64,000 nt of DNA from Actinomadura macrotermitis (GTDB lineage Bacteria; Actinomycetota; Actinomycetes; Streptosporangiales; Streptosporangiaceae): positions 372,001 through 436,000 of the forward strand of contig NZ_WEGH01000003.1 of assembly GCF_009604375.1 (NCBI RefSeq), written 5' to 3'. Shown here in pieces: positions 16,985 through 25,038 of the stretch. The notes beneath the pieces were generated by a model. The model ran no database searches. It was not told where the DNA came from and was given only the letters and a program-made list of their open reading frames with translations. A program made the translations under genes and the position numbers. Each line of letters begins with the position of its first letter. Within the stretch, counting starts at the first letter, position 1.

Positions 16985-17135
16985 CCGCGGCCGGGACCTT
17001 CCTGCCCTGACGGGTGTGATCCGACGCTTTGGCCCTGTTCACCCATGTAGCGTTAGTGACGTCCGTAGCCAGTCCCCCGGGGACCCGGCGGGGCTGGCTG
17101 GAAGACGGCGCGGGAAGAAAATGGGGGTGGCGACC

Positions 17136-20100
17136 GTGGCCGACGCGTGGCGGCCCACGTCGGAACTCGAGCGACGGCTGCAGGAGACCGTCCGCACGGG
17201 GGATCCGGAAGGGTACTTCCGCCTCCTGGCGGACAGCGAGCTGGTGATCCCCGTTCCGCCGGACCTGATCGACGACGTGCTCGCCAACGAGGCCCAGCCG
17301 ACATGGCCGGTCCAGGAGGAGGAGGGCCGCACCTACGTGCTGGCCTACACCTCCGCGGCCGCCATGCGCGCGTGCCTCGGACCGGCGTACCGGCACTTCG
17401 TCCGGCTGAAGTTCGGCGACCTGGCCGAGACCTGGCCCGACCCCCGCTGGTGGCTCGCGGTCGACGTGCCCGTCCGGGGCGTGCCGGACGCCGTCCCGCT
17501 GCCCATCGAGGGCCGGCTGCCCACCTGGTACCTGAAGCAGCTCGCCGAGGGCGACGCCAAGCCCCCGCAGGCGGGGCTCCCGGCGCTCCTCGCGCCGCAG
17601 GGGCCGGCCGCGGGCCTGTCCGCCTACAACGGCGTCAGCGGCGGCGCTCCCCTCGCGCCGCCCGCCGCTTCGGCACACCCCGACGCCCTCGGCCCGGCCG
17701 GCGAGGACGTCCGCGACCTCGTCGGCGGCGGCACACCCGGCGACGTGCCGGACGAGGGCATCACCACCGGCGCCAGCGCCCTCCCCGCCGATGGCGCACC
17801 CGAGCCCTACGGGCCCACCACCCCGCCGCCCTACGCGCCGAGCGCGCCGCTCCCCGGCCCCGCGCAGCCGGGTGCGGCCTTCCCCGCTCCTGATCAGCCG
17901 GGCGCGGTCCCGCCCGCTCCCGCACAGCCGGGCGCGGCCACTCCCGCCCCAGAACATCCAGACGTGGCCTACCCCGCCCCCGATCAGCCGGGCGGGGCCA
18001 CTTCCGCCCCAGAGCGGCCGGATGCGGCCTACCCCACGCCAGAGCAGCCGGGCGAGGTCCCGTCCGCTCCCGCGCAGCCGGGCGGAGCCACTCCCCACCC
18101 AGACGTGGCCTACCCCGCTCCTGATCAATTGGGCGCGGCCTACCCCGCCCCGGAACAGCCGGTGGCGGACCCGTCCGCTCCTGCTCAGCCGAGCGCACCG
18201 CTCCCCGGCCCCGCACAGCCGGGTGCGGCCTACCCCGCTCCTGATCAGCTGGGTTCAGCTTTCCCTACCTCCGATCAGCCGGGCGCGGTCCCGCCCGCTC
18301 CCGCACAGCCAGGTGGGGTCACTTCCGCCCCAGAGCGACCGGGCGCGACCTTCCCTACCCCCGATCAGCCAGGCGGGGCCACTCCCGCCCCAGAACATCC
18401 AGACGTGGCCTACCCCGCCCCCGATCAGTCGGGTGCGGTCCCGTCCGCTCCCGCGCAGCCTGGTGGGGTCACTTCCGCCCCAGAGCAGCCGGGTACGACC
18501 TACCCCACGCCAGAGCAGCCGGGTGCGGTCCCGCCCGCGCCCGCGCAGCCGGGCGCGGCCACTCCCGCTCCGGAACGGCCAGGCGCGGCCTTCGCCGACC
18601 CTGATCAGCCAGGTACCGCCACTCCCGGCCTCGATCAGCCAAGCTCGGCCTTCCCTGCCCCTGAGCAGCCGGGCCCGATCACTGCCGGCCCGGACCAGCC
18701 GGGCGGGGCCCTTCCCGGCCTCCAGCATCCCGGCGCGGACTTCCCCGCTCCCACGCAGCCGGGCGCGGTTCCTCCCGCTCCCGCGCAGCCGGGCGAGGCC
18801 GCTTCCGGCCCGGCGCAGCCGAACGGCACCATTCCGGGCTCCGAGCAGTCGAGCGCGGCCTTCGCCGCTCCAGAGCAGCCAAGCGGGGCCACTTCCGCCT
18901 CCGCCGGCGAGGCCGCTCCTGGCTCCGAGCGGCCGGACTCGCCCTTCCCCGCTCCCGAGCAGGAGGGCGCGACCCCGGCCGGTTCGGAGCAGGCGGGTCT
19001 TCCCTACGACGTGCCTCCGGCGCGGCCCGACGCGTCTCTGAACGGCGCCTCCGCCTACCCGCCGCCTCCGGTCTCGCCCGACACCACCGTCGAGGACCTG
19101 GCCGCCCACCTGCCCGGCGGGCTGCCGCCGGCGCCGGCGCCGGAGAGCGAGGAGGCGCCGCCTTCCGGGCCCGACGTCCATGTCGCGGGCGCCTCCGCTC
19201 TGCCGGGCGGGCCGGCCCCGGCGGACGCCGGGGGCGACCCCAACGTGACCGCGCCCGAGCTGGACGTCCAGGCCATCGCGGAGCAGACCGGCGAGACCGG
19301 CTGGGAAGAGCTCCACGACCAGCACCGGGAGCTGCCCCGGACCGAGCCGCGGCCGGAGTTCCAGCCCGCCAACGACGTCGAGCGCGGCCTGCTGCGCGCC
19401 GCCGTCGCCGACGACCACGACCTGTTCCTGCAGACGCTGGCCGACGCAGAGGTGCTGCTGCCCGTCCCCGAGGAGATGGACTACACGCTGCGCCCCGGCC
19501 GGCCTGGGTTCCCGTGGCAGACCAGGGAGGTGGACGGCGCGCTCACCGTGCCGGTGTTCACCTCGCCCGAGCGGCTGGTCGAGGCCGCGCAGGCGGCCGG
19601 GACCGGCACCGAGTTCATCAACCTGCCGTTCACCACGGTGCTGCGGTACTGGCCCGATCACGCCTGGCTGCTGGCGATCAACTCCGGCTCCCCGGCCGGC
19701 GGGACGATCCAGGCCGACCAGCTCCCCGGCCTGGCCACCTGGGCCGACCAGCGGGCCGCGCGCCGGATGGCCGAGGACTTCGAGCCGCAGAACGAGGTGG
19801 AGCAGCGGCTGTTCGACGCCGCCCTGCGGCGCGACACCGACGCCTTCTTCAAGGTGCTGCTCGGCGCGCAGGTGCTGGTCCCGGCCGAGCCCGAGACGCC
19901 GTGGGGCATCGAGCCGGCCGACCCGGAGTTCCCGTGGCGGCCGGTGCCGGTGCACGGGCGGCCCGCCATCCAGGTGTTCACCTCGCTGCGCTGGATGAAC
20001 GACTCCATCGGGTCGTCGCGGTTCGTGATGCCGAGCTTCCTGGAGGTCGTGGCGGCCTGGCCCGACGCGGACTGGACGCTGGTGCTGAACCCCGGCACGC

Positions 20101-21326
20101 CGATCGACGCGGCGATGCCGGCCGAGCAGATCCACGCGCTGAGCGGCCCGTCCGAGCCGGCCGAGCCCGAGGTCCCCGCCGAGCCGATCGCGGCGGCCGT
20201 GGCCGCCGACGCGCCCACCGTGCCGCAGCCGGTCCGCGAGCCGGAGTTCGAGCCGGGCAACCGGATCGACCAGGAGCTGTACGAGGCGGCGCTGGCCGGC
20301 GACTCCGACGCGTTCCTGCGGGTGCTGCTCGCCGCGAACGTGCTGGTGCCGATCCCGCAGGACGCCCCGCTGGAGGTCACCCCCGTCCAGCGCGAGTTCC
20401 GCTGGGACGCGGCGCTGCGCGACGACGCGGCGGTGCGGGTGTTCACCTCCCTGGTGCGGCTGCGCGAGGTGCTGCCCGAGTCGCGGTTCGTGTACGCCGA
20501 CTTCCGGGAGCTGATCGGCTCGTGGCCCCGCGAGGAGTGGGCCATGCTGCTGAACCCCGGTACCCGGATCGGCGCGTCGCTGCGCGGCGACCAGGTGCGG
20601 GCGCTCAGCGAGTGGGCGGTGCGGGTCGGGCTGGTGCAGCCCCGGCCCGAGGCGCCGCCGATGCCGCCGCCGCACCTGCCGCCCGAGCCCGTCGCCGAGC
20701 CGCAGCCGGTGCCGGAGCCCGAGGCGCAGCCGGTGGCCGAGGCGCCGGCGGCGCGACCCGCGCCGTACCCGGACCTGCCCGAGCCGGAGGGCGAGCCGGT
20801 CCCGCAGCCGGCGATCATGCAGAAGGTCGTGCCGCACGGGCACGTCGGCTGGTACCTGGAGCAGGGCTACGACCGGGTCGGCGGCTTCGTGCACCCGACG
20901 TCGGACGTCGCCGAGCTGCAGACGCCCGCCCAGCTGTACGAGACGCTCGGCCTGCTCTACGAGGACTCGGCGTTCGCGCCGTCCGACGAGGGCGTCTACG
21001 TGATCCGCTGGCCCGCCTACTGCCCCGGCCTCTACCGGATCCCGTTCGGCGGGCGGTCCGAGGAGGAGCTGGCGGCGTGGGGCGAGGCCGGCTGGGTGAT
21101 CGAGCGGGAGCCGTTCGCCGGTTCGGGCTTCGCGCCCGGCAGCGCCGGCTCGATCCGCGAGTACAAGGTCGACAGCGTCCGCCTGCCGTACGGGGCCGAG
21201 ATGTACTACCTGGGCAAGGACCGCTCGGAGCGGTTCATCGCGATGTACGACCCGGACCGGCTCGCCTGGCTGCGGCCCGAGGGCGAGGACGCCGGTTCCG
21301 CCGAGCGGACGGAGGCCGCGCAGTGA
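17136..21326 (+). CDS. Giant SseB-domain protein with Pro-rich repeat linker
   Basis: About 1396 residues. One SseB-like module sits at the N-terminus (about 5-140), three more at about 740-880, 880-1005 and 1035-1165, and a C-terminal domain at about 1225-1390. The modules share (E/D)FxPxNxxExxLxxAAxxxD, a central V(L/P)VP and VFTSxxxL, with a W-P-D/E-W motif and L(A/L)xNxG at the end. Residues about 215-640 are Pro/Ala/Gln decapeptide repeats. SseB N-domains are of unknown biochemical role and are common in actinobacteria. GTG at 17136, after GGGGGTGG, is favoured; ATG at 17121 is the alternative. No signal peptide or membrane helix, so cytoplasmic. The next gene overlaps its stop. Confidence 0.85.
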   Translation: MADAWRPTSELERRLQETVRTGDPEGYFRLLADSELVIPVPPDLIDDVLANEAQPTWPVQEEEGRTYVLAYTSAAAMRACLGPAYRHFVRLKFGDLAETWPDPRWWLAVDVPVRGVPDAVPLPIEGRLPTWYLKQLAEGDAKPPQAGLPALLAPQGPAAGLSAYNGVSGGAPLAPPAASAHPDALGPAGEDVRDLVGGGTPGDVPDEGITTGASALPADGAPEPYGPTTPPPYAPSAPLPGPAQPGAAFPAPDQPGAVPPAPAQPGAATPAPEHPDVAYPAPDQPGGATSAPERPDAAYPTPEQPGEVPSAPAQPGGATPHPDVAYPAPDQLGAAYPAPEQPVADPSAPAQPSAPLPGPAQPGAAYPAPDQLGSAFPTSDQPGAVPPAPAQPGGVTSAPERPGATFPTPDQPGGATPAPEHPDVAYPAPDQSGAVPSAPAQPGGVTSAPEQPGTTYPTPEQPGAVPPAPAQPGAATPAPERPGAAFADPDQPGTATPGLDQPSSAFPAPEQPGPITAGPDQPGGALPGLQHPGADFPAPTQPGAVPPAPAQPGEAASGPAQPNGTIPGSEQSSAAFAAPEQPSGATSASAGEAAPGSERPDSPFPAPEQEGATPAGSEQAGLPYDVPPARPDASLNGASAYPPPPVSPDTTVEDLAAHLPGGLPPAPAPESEEAPPSGPDVHVAGASALPGGPAPADAGGDPNVTAPELDVQAIAEQTGETGWEELHDQHRELPRTEPRPEFQPANDVERGLLRAAVADDHDLFLQTLADAEVLLPVPEEMDYTLRPGRPGFPWQTREVDGALTVPVFTSPERLVEAAQAAGTGTEFINLPFTTVLRYWPDHAWLLAINSGSPAGGTIQADQLPGLATWADQRAARRMAEDFEPQNEVEQRLFDAALRRDTDAFFKVLLGAQVLVPAEPETPWGIEPADPEFPWRPVPVHGRPAIQVFTSLRWMNDSIGSSRFVMPSFLEVVAAWPDADWTLVLNPGTPIDAAMPAEQIHALSGPSEPAEPEVPAEPIAAAVAADAPTVPQPVREPEFEPGNRIDQELYEAALAGDSDAFLRVLLAANVLVPIPQDAPLEVTPVQREFRWDAALRDDAAVRVFTSLVRLREVLPESRFVYADFRELIGSWPREEWAMLLNPGTRIGASLRGDQVRALSEWAVRVGLVQPRPEAPPMPPPHLPPEPVAEPQPVPEPEAQPVAEAPAARPAPYPDLPEPEGEPVPQPAIMQKVVPHGHVGWYLEQGYDRVGGFVHPTSDVAELQTPAQLYETLGLLYEDSAFAPSDEGVYVIRWPAYCPGLYRIPFGGRSEEELAAWGEAGWVIEREPFAGSGFAPGSAGSIREYKVDSVRLPYGAEMYYLGKDRSERFIAMYDPDRLAWLRPEGEDAGSAERTEAAQ
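17848..18970 (+). repeat. Pro-rich decapeptide repeat array inside SseB gene
   Basis: About 37 consecutive copies of a 10-residue unit close to (A/T)P-(D/E/A)-Q-P-G-(A/G)-x-x-P, i.e. a 30-bp DNA period. Copies are well conserved at the first five positions and vary at the last four, with stretches of several units repeated almost identically. Confidence 0.88.
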
Positions 21327-21691
21327 TCCGGGACGGGTACCTGGCCCGCTGGCTCGGCCGCGAGTTCGAGGCCGCGCCCGGCGCCGACGGGGAGATCCGG
21401 CTGTACGCCGCCGAGCCGACCGACGGTTTCGAGGAGCTGCGGCCCGGCCGGTACCGCCGGGTCGTCCCGGCGTTCGAGGTGGAGCAGCTGCGGTACGTCC
21501 GCACCACCTGCACGTGGCGCGGGGAGCGGTTCGTCGTCGTCGGCGAGCACGAGGGCTGGCTGCGGGTGGAGTACGCCGGCGGCCGGTCCCCGGTCGCCGA
21601 GGGGCTCGGGCTGGAGCGCGTGGACCAGGGCGTATGGCAGAGCTGGGCGCCGCAGGCCGAGATCGAGGACCTGCGCGAGGAGTTCGCCTAG
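21323..21691 (+). CDS. Small protein coupled to SseB gene
   Basis: A 122-residue soluble protein starting at a GTG that overlaps the SseB stop (GTGA), with GGAGG 7 bases upstream. Segments include RDGYLARWLGREFEAAPG, a middle RYRRVVPAFEVEQLRYVRT and EGWLRVEYAGG. It is rich in Arg and aromatic residues and is likely a small beta-rich fold. Not recognised as a named family. Translational coupling suggests it works with the SseB-domain protein, perhaps binding it in fixed ratio (inference). Confidence 0.75.
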   Translation: MIRDGYLARWLGREFEAAPGADGEIRLYAAEPTDGFEELRPGRYRRVVPAFEVEQLRYVRTTCTWRGERFVVVGEHEGWLRVEYAGGRSPVAEGLGLERVDQGVWQSWAPQAEIEDLREEFA

Positions 21692-21816
21692 ACGGCGGAA
21701 GCCGCCCGGCGGGGTTGCTTCGCCCGTGGTTCCGTGTTCGCATGATTTCCGGGAAGGCCTTCAGGGTAAAGCGAGGCTCAGGCGTTCGACGGTGACGCGA
21801 CGGAGGTGCGACGGGC

Positions 21817-22881
21817 ATGCTCTCCCGCTCGGCAGGCAGACCGGTCTTGGCGGGGCTCGGCACCGCCGCGGTGCTGGCGGCGGGTGCGGCCCCCGCGGCG
21901 GCGGCGCCCACCCCGACACCGAGCACGAGCGGCGGCAGGCCGTCCGCCTCGGCCACGCCGACCAAGAGCGGCCAGGCGACGGCCTCGGCCACGCCGTCCA
22001 AGAGCAGCGGCACGCCGTCCAAGAGCAGCAAGCCGACGGCGACCAAGAGCAGTGAGCCGCCGCCGCCCACGACGCCGCCGCCGCCCAAGCCGCAGCTGTA
22101 CGTCAGCGTCACCGCGGCCGACGTCACCGCCGCGCCCGGCCAGCGCGTCGCACTGACGACGCGCGTCCTCGCGCGGGGCGCCGAGGTGACCGGCACGCGG
22201 GTCACCGGAGTCCGCGCCAGCAGCGGCCAGGCCAAGGTGGGCGGCGAGTGCCCGGCGCCGTTCACCGCGGGCGGCTGCACGATCGGGACGCTGCCCGCCG
22301 GGCACCGCGACACGGTCCTGTCCACCGTGACGCTGCCGAAGGACCTGAAGAAGTCCACGACGGTGACGCTCACCGTGACGGTGAAGGCGGCCAACGCCGG
22401 GCCGGTCACGGCCGCGACCCGCGTCTCCTACGTCGTCCCCAAGAAGGCCGGCAAGTCCAAGGACGGCAAGAAGGACAGCGGCGGCAGCAGCGGCGCCTCC
22501 AGCACGACGACGCCGCCGCCCTCGACGCCCCCGCCCGCCCCCAACGGCACGTTCACCCCGCCTTCGGCCGCGAAGGACCCCAAGGTGGCGCTCCCGCCGA
22601 TCACGACCTCCGTGCCGTCCCCGTCGGTCGCGCCCGCCGGGAACGTGTCGACCACACCGGCGAGCCGGCTGCGCAGCAACAAGGCCCCGGTCGCGCAGGA
22701 GCTGACGTTCGAGCGGATGGCCAGCACGCAGGTGGCGTGGCTCGCCGCGCTGATGGTGGCGGTCTCGCTGCTGCTCACCCAGCTGCGGCTCGGCGGGCGG
22801 CGGCCGTCGCCCGCCGACGAGGCGGCGCGCCGGGCGCAGGGCGTGCACCGGCGGGGCCGGCGGGGCGTCTTCGGCCGGTGA
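21817..22881 (+). CDS. Secreted cell-surface protein, C-terminally anchored
   Basis: A 354-residue protein with a Sec signal peptide (LAGLGTAAVLAAGAAPAAAAP, cleavage about residue 30), a Ser/Thr/Pro/Lys-rich stalk (TPSKSSGTPSKSSKPT), a beta-rich domain at about 90-210 resembling DUF11-like repeats (YVSVTAADVTAAPGQRVALT, with a Cys pair), a second Pro-rich stalk, and a C-terminal helix (about 308-326) followed by an Arg-rich cytoplasmic end. That gives a surface-displayed domain held by one C-terminal helix. GGAGG lies 11 bases before the ATG. Its 3' end abuts that of the convergent methyltransferase gene with no room for a terminator. Confidence 0.82.
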   Translation: MLSRSAGRPVLAGLGTAAVLAAGAAPAAAAPTPTPSTSGGRPSASATPTKSGQATASATPSKSSGTPSKSSKPTATKSSEPPPPTTPPPPKPQLYVSVTAADVTAAPGQRVALTTRVLARGAEVTGTRVTGVRASSGQAKVGGECPAPFTAGGCTIGTLPAGHRDTVLSTVTLPKDLKKSTTVTLTVTVKAANAGPVTAATRVSYVVPKKAGKSKDGKKDSGGSSGASSTTTPPPSTPPPAPNGTFTPPSAAKDPKVALPPITTSVPSPSVAPAGNVSTTPASRLRSNKAPVAQELTFERMASTQVAWLAALMVAVSLLLTQLRLGGRRPSPADEAARRAQGVHRRGRRGVFGR

Positions 22882-22882
22882 G

Positions 22883-23707
22883 TCACGAACGCGTGAGGGC
22901 GTGGCAGGCGATCGCGGCGGCGGCGACCACGTTGAGGGAGTCCACGCCGTTCGCCATGGCGCCGGCGCTCATCGGGATGCAGACCGGCGCGTCGGCCTCG
23001 GCGAGCCAGCGCGAGGTCAGCCCGTCGCCCTCGGAGCCGAGCAGCAGCGCGACGCGCTCGCCCGCCGGCGCCTCGTCCAGCGGGACGGCGGCCTGGTCGG
23101 GGGTGAGCGCCAGCAGCGTGAACCCCGCGTCGCGCAGCACGGCGAGCCCGTCGTGCCAGCCGGTCATCCGGGCGTAGGGGACGGCGAAGACCGCGCCCAT
23201 CGACACCTTGATCGAGCGCCGGTACAGCGGGTCGGCGCAGCGCGGCGACAGCACGACGGCGTCGACGCCGAGGGCCGCCGCGCAGCGGAAGATCGCGCCG
23301 ACGTTGGCGTGGTCGACCAGGTCCTCCAGGACCAGGACGCGCCGGGCGCCCGCCAGCACCTCCGGCACCGGCGGGGGCGGCAGCCGGCGCATCGAGGCGA
23401 GCGCGCCGCGGTGCACCGGGAACCCGGCGACGGCCTCCACCGTCGCGTCGTCGGCGACGTAGACGGGCGCGTCCAGGCCGTCCAGCAGATCGGCGAGCGG
23501 CGCGACCCGGCGTTCGGCCATCAGGAACGAGCGGGGCGGGAAGCCGGTGCGGGCGGCGCGCCGGATGACCTTCTCCCCCTCGGCGATGAACAGCCCGTGC
23601 TCGGCCTCCAGGCTCTTGCGCAGGTTCACGTCGCGCAGCGACACGTAGTCGGCGAGGCGCGGGTCGGCGGGGTCGGTGACGGGAACCAGGCGGGCCATGC
23701 CCTCCAT
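22883..23707 (-). CDS. TrmH/SpoU-family RNA 2'-O-methyltransferase
   Basis: A 274-residue SPOUT enzyme with an N-terminal SpoU substrate-binding domain (KSLEAEHGLFIAEGEKVIRR) and a knotted methyltransferase domain. Motif 1 is DHANVGAIFRCAAALGVDAV, motif 2 is VALLLGSEGDGLTSRWL and motif 3 is CIPMSAGAMANGVDSLNV, all in order. SAM is the methyl donor and the target is a ribose in rRNA or tRNA; which one cannot be read from sequence. Either of the first two in-frame ATGs could be the start. It is followed by the EEP-family gene reading the same way, 22 bp apart. Confidence 0.92.
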   Translation of the reverse strand: MEGMARLVPVTDPADPRLADYVSLRDVNLRKSLEAEHGLFIAEGEKVIRRAARTGFPPRSFLMAERRVAPLADLLDGLDAPVYVADDATVEAVAGFPVHRGALASMRRLPPPPVPEVLAGARRVLVLEDLVDHANVGAIFRCAAALGVDAVVLSPRCADPLYRRSIKVSMGAVFAVPYARMTGWHDGLAVLRDAGFTLLALTPDQAAVPLDEAPAGERVALLLGSEGDGLTSRWLAEADAPVCIPMSAGAMANGVDSLNVVAAAAIACHALTRS

Positions 23708-23729
23708 TGTGGGGGCGGAACGCCCATGG

Positions 23730-24755
23730 TCAGGGCAGCCGGAGCTCGGCGAACACCGCGCGGTGGTCGCTGCCGGGCAGGTCGTGCACGGAGACGGCGC
23801 GGACGGCGCAGCGCCGGTCGGCGAGGACGTGGTCGATGGTGAGCGGCGGCCTCGGGTCGGCCAGCCCCCAGGTCGGGACCAGCCCGGCGCCCGCGCGGTC
23901 GGCGGCGTCGGCGTAGCCGCGGCCGATCACCCGGCGCAGCGTGGCGTGGTCGAGGGTGGCGTTGAAGTCGCCCGCCAGGATGCGCACCGGCGCGGCCGTC
24001 GCGGCGGCGCCCGCGGCCATGTCCGCCGGGTGGGCGGCCGGCAGCTCGCCGAGGTCGCGCTTCCAGTCGTGCAGCGACTCGGCCGAGATGGGCGGGACGG
24101 GGTGCACGGCGGTGATCTCGACGCGGCGGCCGCCGGGCAGCGTCAGCTCGGCCGACGGCATGGCCATCTGGGTCCGGGCGAGCGGCGGCAGGGCGCGCAG
24201 CGGGTGGCGGGAGTACAGGCCCGACCCGGCGGCGCCCCAGCGGGCGTCCACGACCTTGTTCGGCAGCAGCGCGGTGAGCCCGGCCCGCTCGTAGCGGGCG
24301 ACGGCCTCGGGCGGGAGTTCCTGGAGGCTGAGCACGTCGGCGCCGGTGCGGCGGACGAGGTCGATCAGCCGCGCCGGGTCGGCCTCGCCGAACATCAGGT
24401 TCGCCGTCAGCACCCGGAACACCGGCCCGCGCGCCGGGGGTTCGCCGCCGCCGAAGGCCCGGGGCAGCACGGCGGCGGCGAGGGTACCCGCGACGAGCAC
24501 CCCCGCGAGGGCGGCCCGGCGGCGGCGCAGCAGCAGGGCGGCCAGGACCGGCAGCGGCGCGGCGGCTGCCGCGTAGGGGGTGAGGGCGAGGGCGGGGGCG
24601 GTCAGCGCCCCGACGCCGGGCAGCCGGTCGCCGCCCGCGAACCGGACCAGGGCCCAGGTCCCCCAGGCGGCGACGCCGGTCCAGGCCGCCGCGGTCCGCC
24701 ATCGCGCGGAGCGCCCGGGCAAGTTTTTTCCCGGCCGTGCGCCGTCGTCGTCCAT
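23730..24755 (-). CDS. Membrane-attached endonuclease/exonuclease/phosphatase family protein
   Basis: About 341 residues. Two or three membrane helices occupy residues 20-115 (AAAWTGVAAWGTWALV, LLRRRRAALAGVLVAGTLAA), followed by an EEP catalytic domain: RVLTANLMFGEAD (metal-binding Asn), LSLQELPPEAV (metal Glu), RILAGDFNATLDH (Asp/Asn) and IDHVLADRR ... LPGSDHRAVFAEL (catalytic His). This family hydrolyses phosphodiesters in nucleic acids, lipids or nucleotides. The ATG at 24755 gives a proper start with GAGGGGG upstream; the longer frame is untranslated leader. It starts divergently from the VWA gene. Confidence 0.88.
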   Translation of the reverse strand: MDDDGARPGKNLPGRSARWRTAAAWTGVAAWGTWALVRFAGGDRLPGVGALTAPALALTPYAAAAAPLPVLAALLLRRRRAALAGVLVAGTLAAAVLPRAFGGGEPPARGPVFRVLTANLMFGEADPARLIDLVRRTGADVLSLQELPPEAVARYERAGLTALLPNKVVDARWGAAGSGLYSRHPLRALPPLARTQMAMPSAELTLPGGRRVEITAVHPVPPISAESLHDWKRDLGELPAAHPADMAAGAAATAAPVRILAGDFNATLDHATLRRVIGRGYADAADRAGAGLVPTWGLADPRPPLTIDHVLADRRCAVRAVSVHDLPGSDHRAVFAELRLP

Positions 24756-25038
24756 CAGGCTCGCCCCCTCGTCCGGGCCCGCCGCCCGGCGCCCCTGCGC
24801 GCGCGGCCCCGGGCCCGTACATCCCCAGGAATACTGACGTCCGGGCGGTCCGCGGAGTTGCCGCGCCGGGCCGTCGCATCGTGATCGCGGACGGTCACCG
24901 GCCCCCCGGCTGCCATGATCATCGAGCGATACGCTGATGACCTGCGTCATTATCATTTTTGAGTTCTTTGTAACCTCTCGTTCGTACTACTACAGTGCCG
25001 GGGAACATCGATGGGTTTCTGGTGAAACGAGGACAGCC

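Noticed and set aside
11062..22409. Very long open frames on the minus strand (over 1300 codons) opposite the PBP and SseB genes
   Set aside because: They are shadows of GC-rich third positions and repeats on the coding strand: low-complexity Arg/Gly/Ala content, no domains, no ribosome sites.
24937..25038. Longer start of the VWA protein at 24937
   Set aside because: The extra 34 residues contain an A/T-rich, promoter-like stretch and no ribosome site; GTG at 25039 has one.
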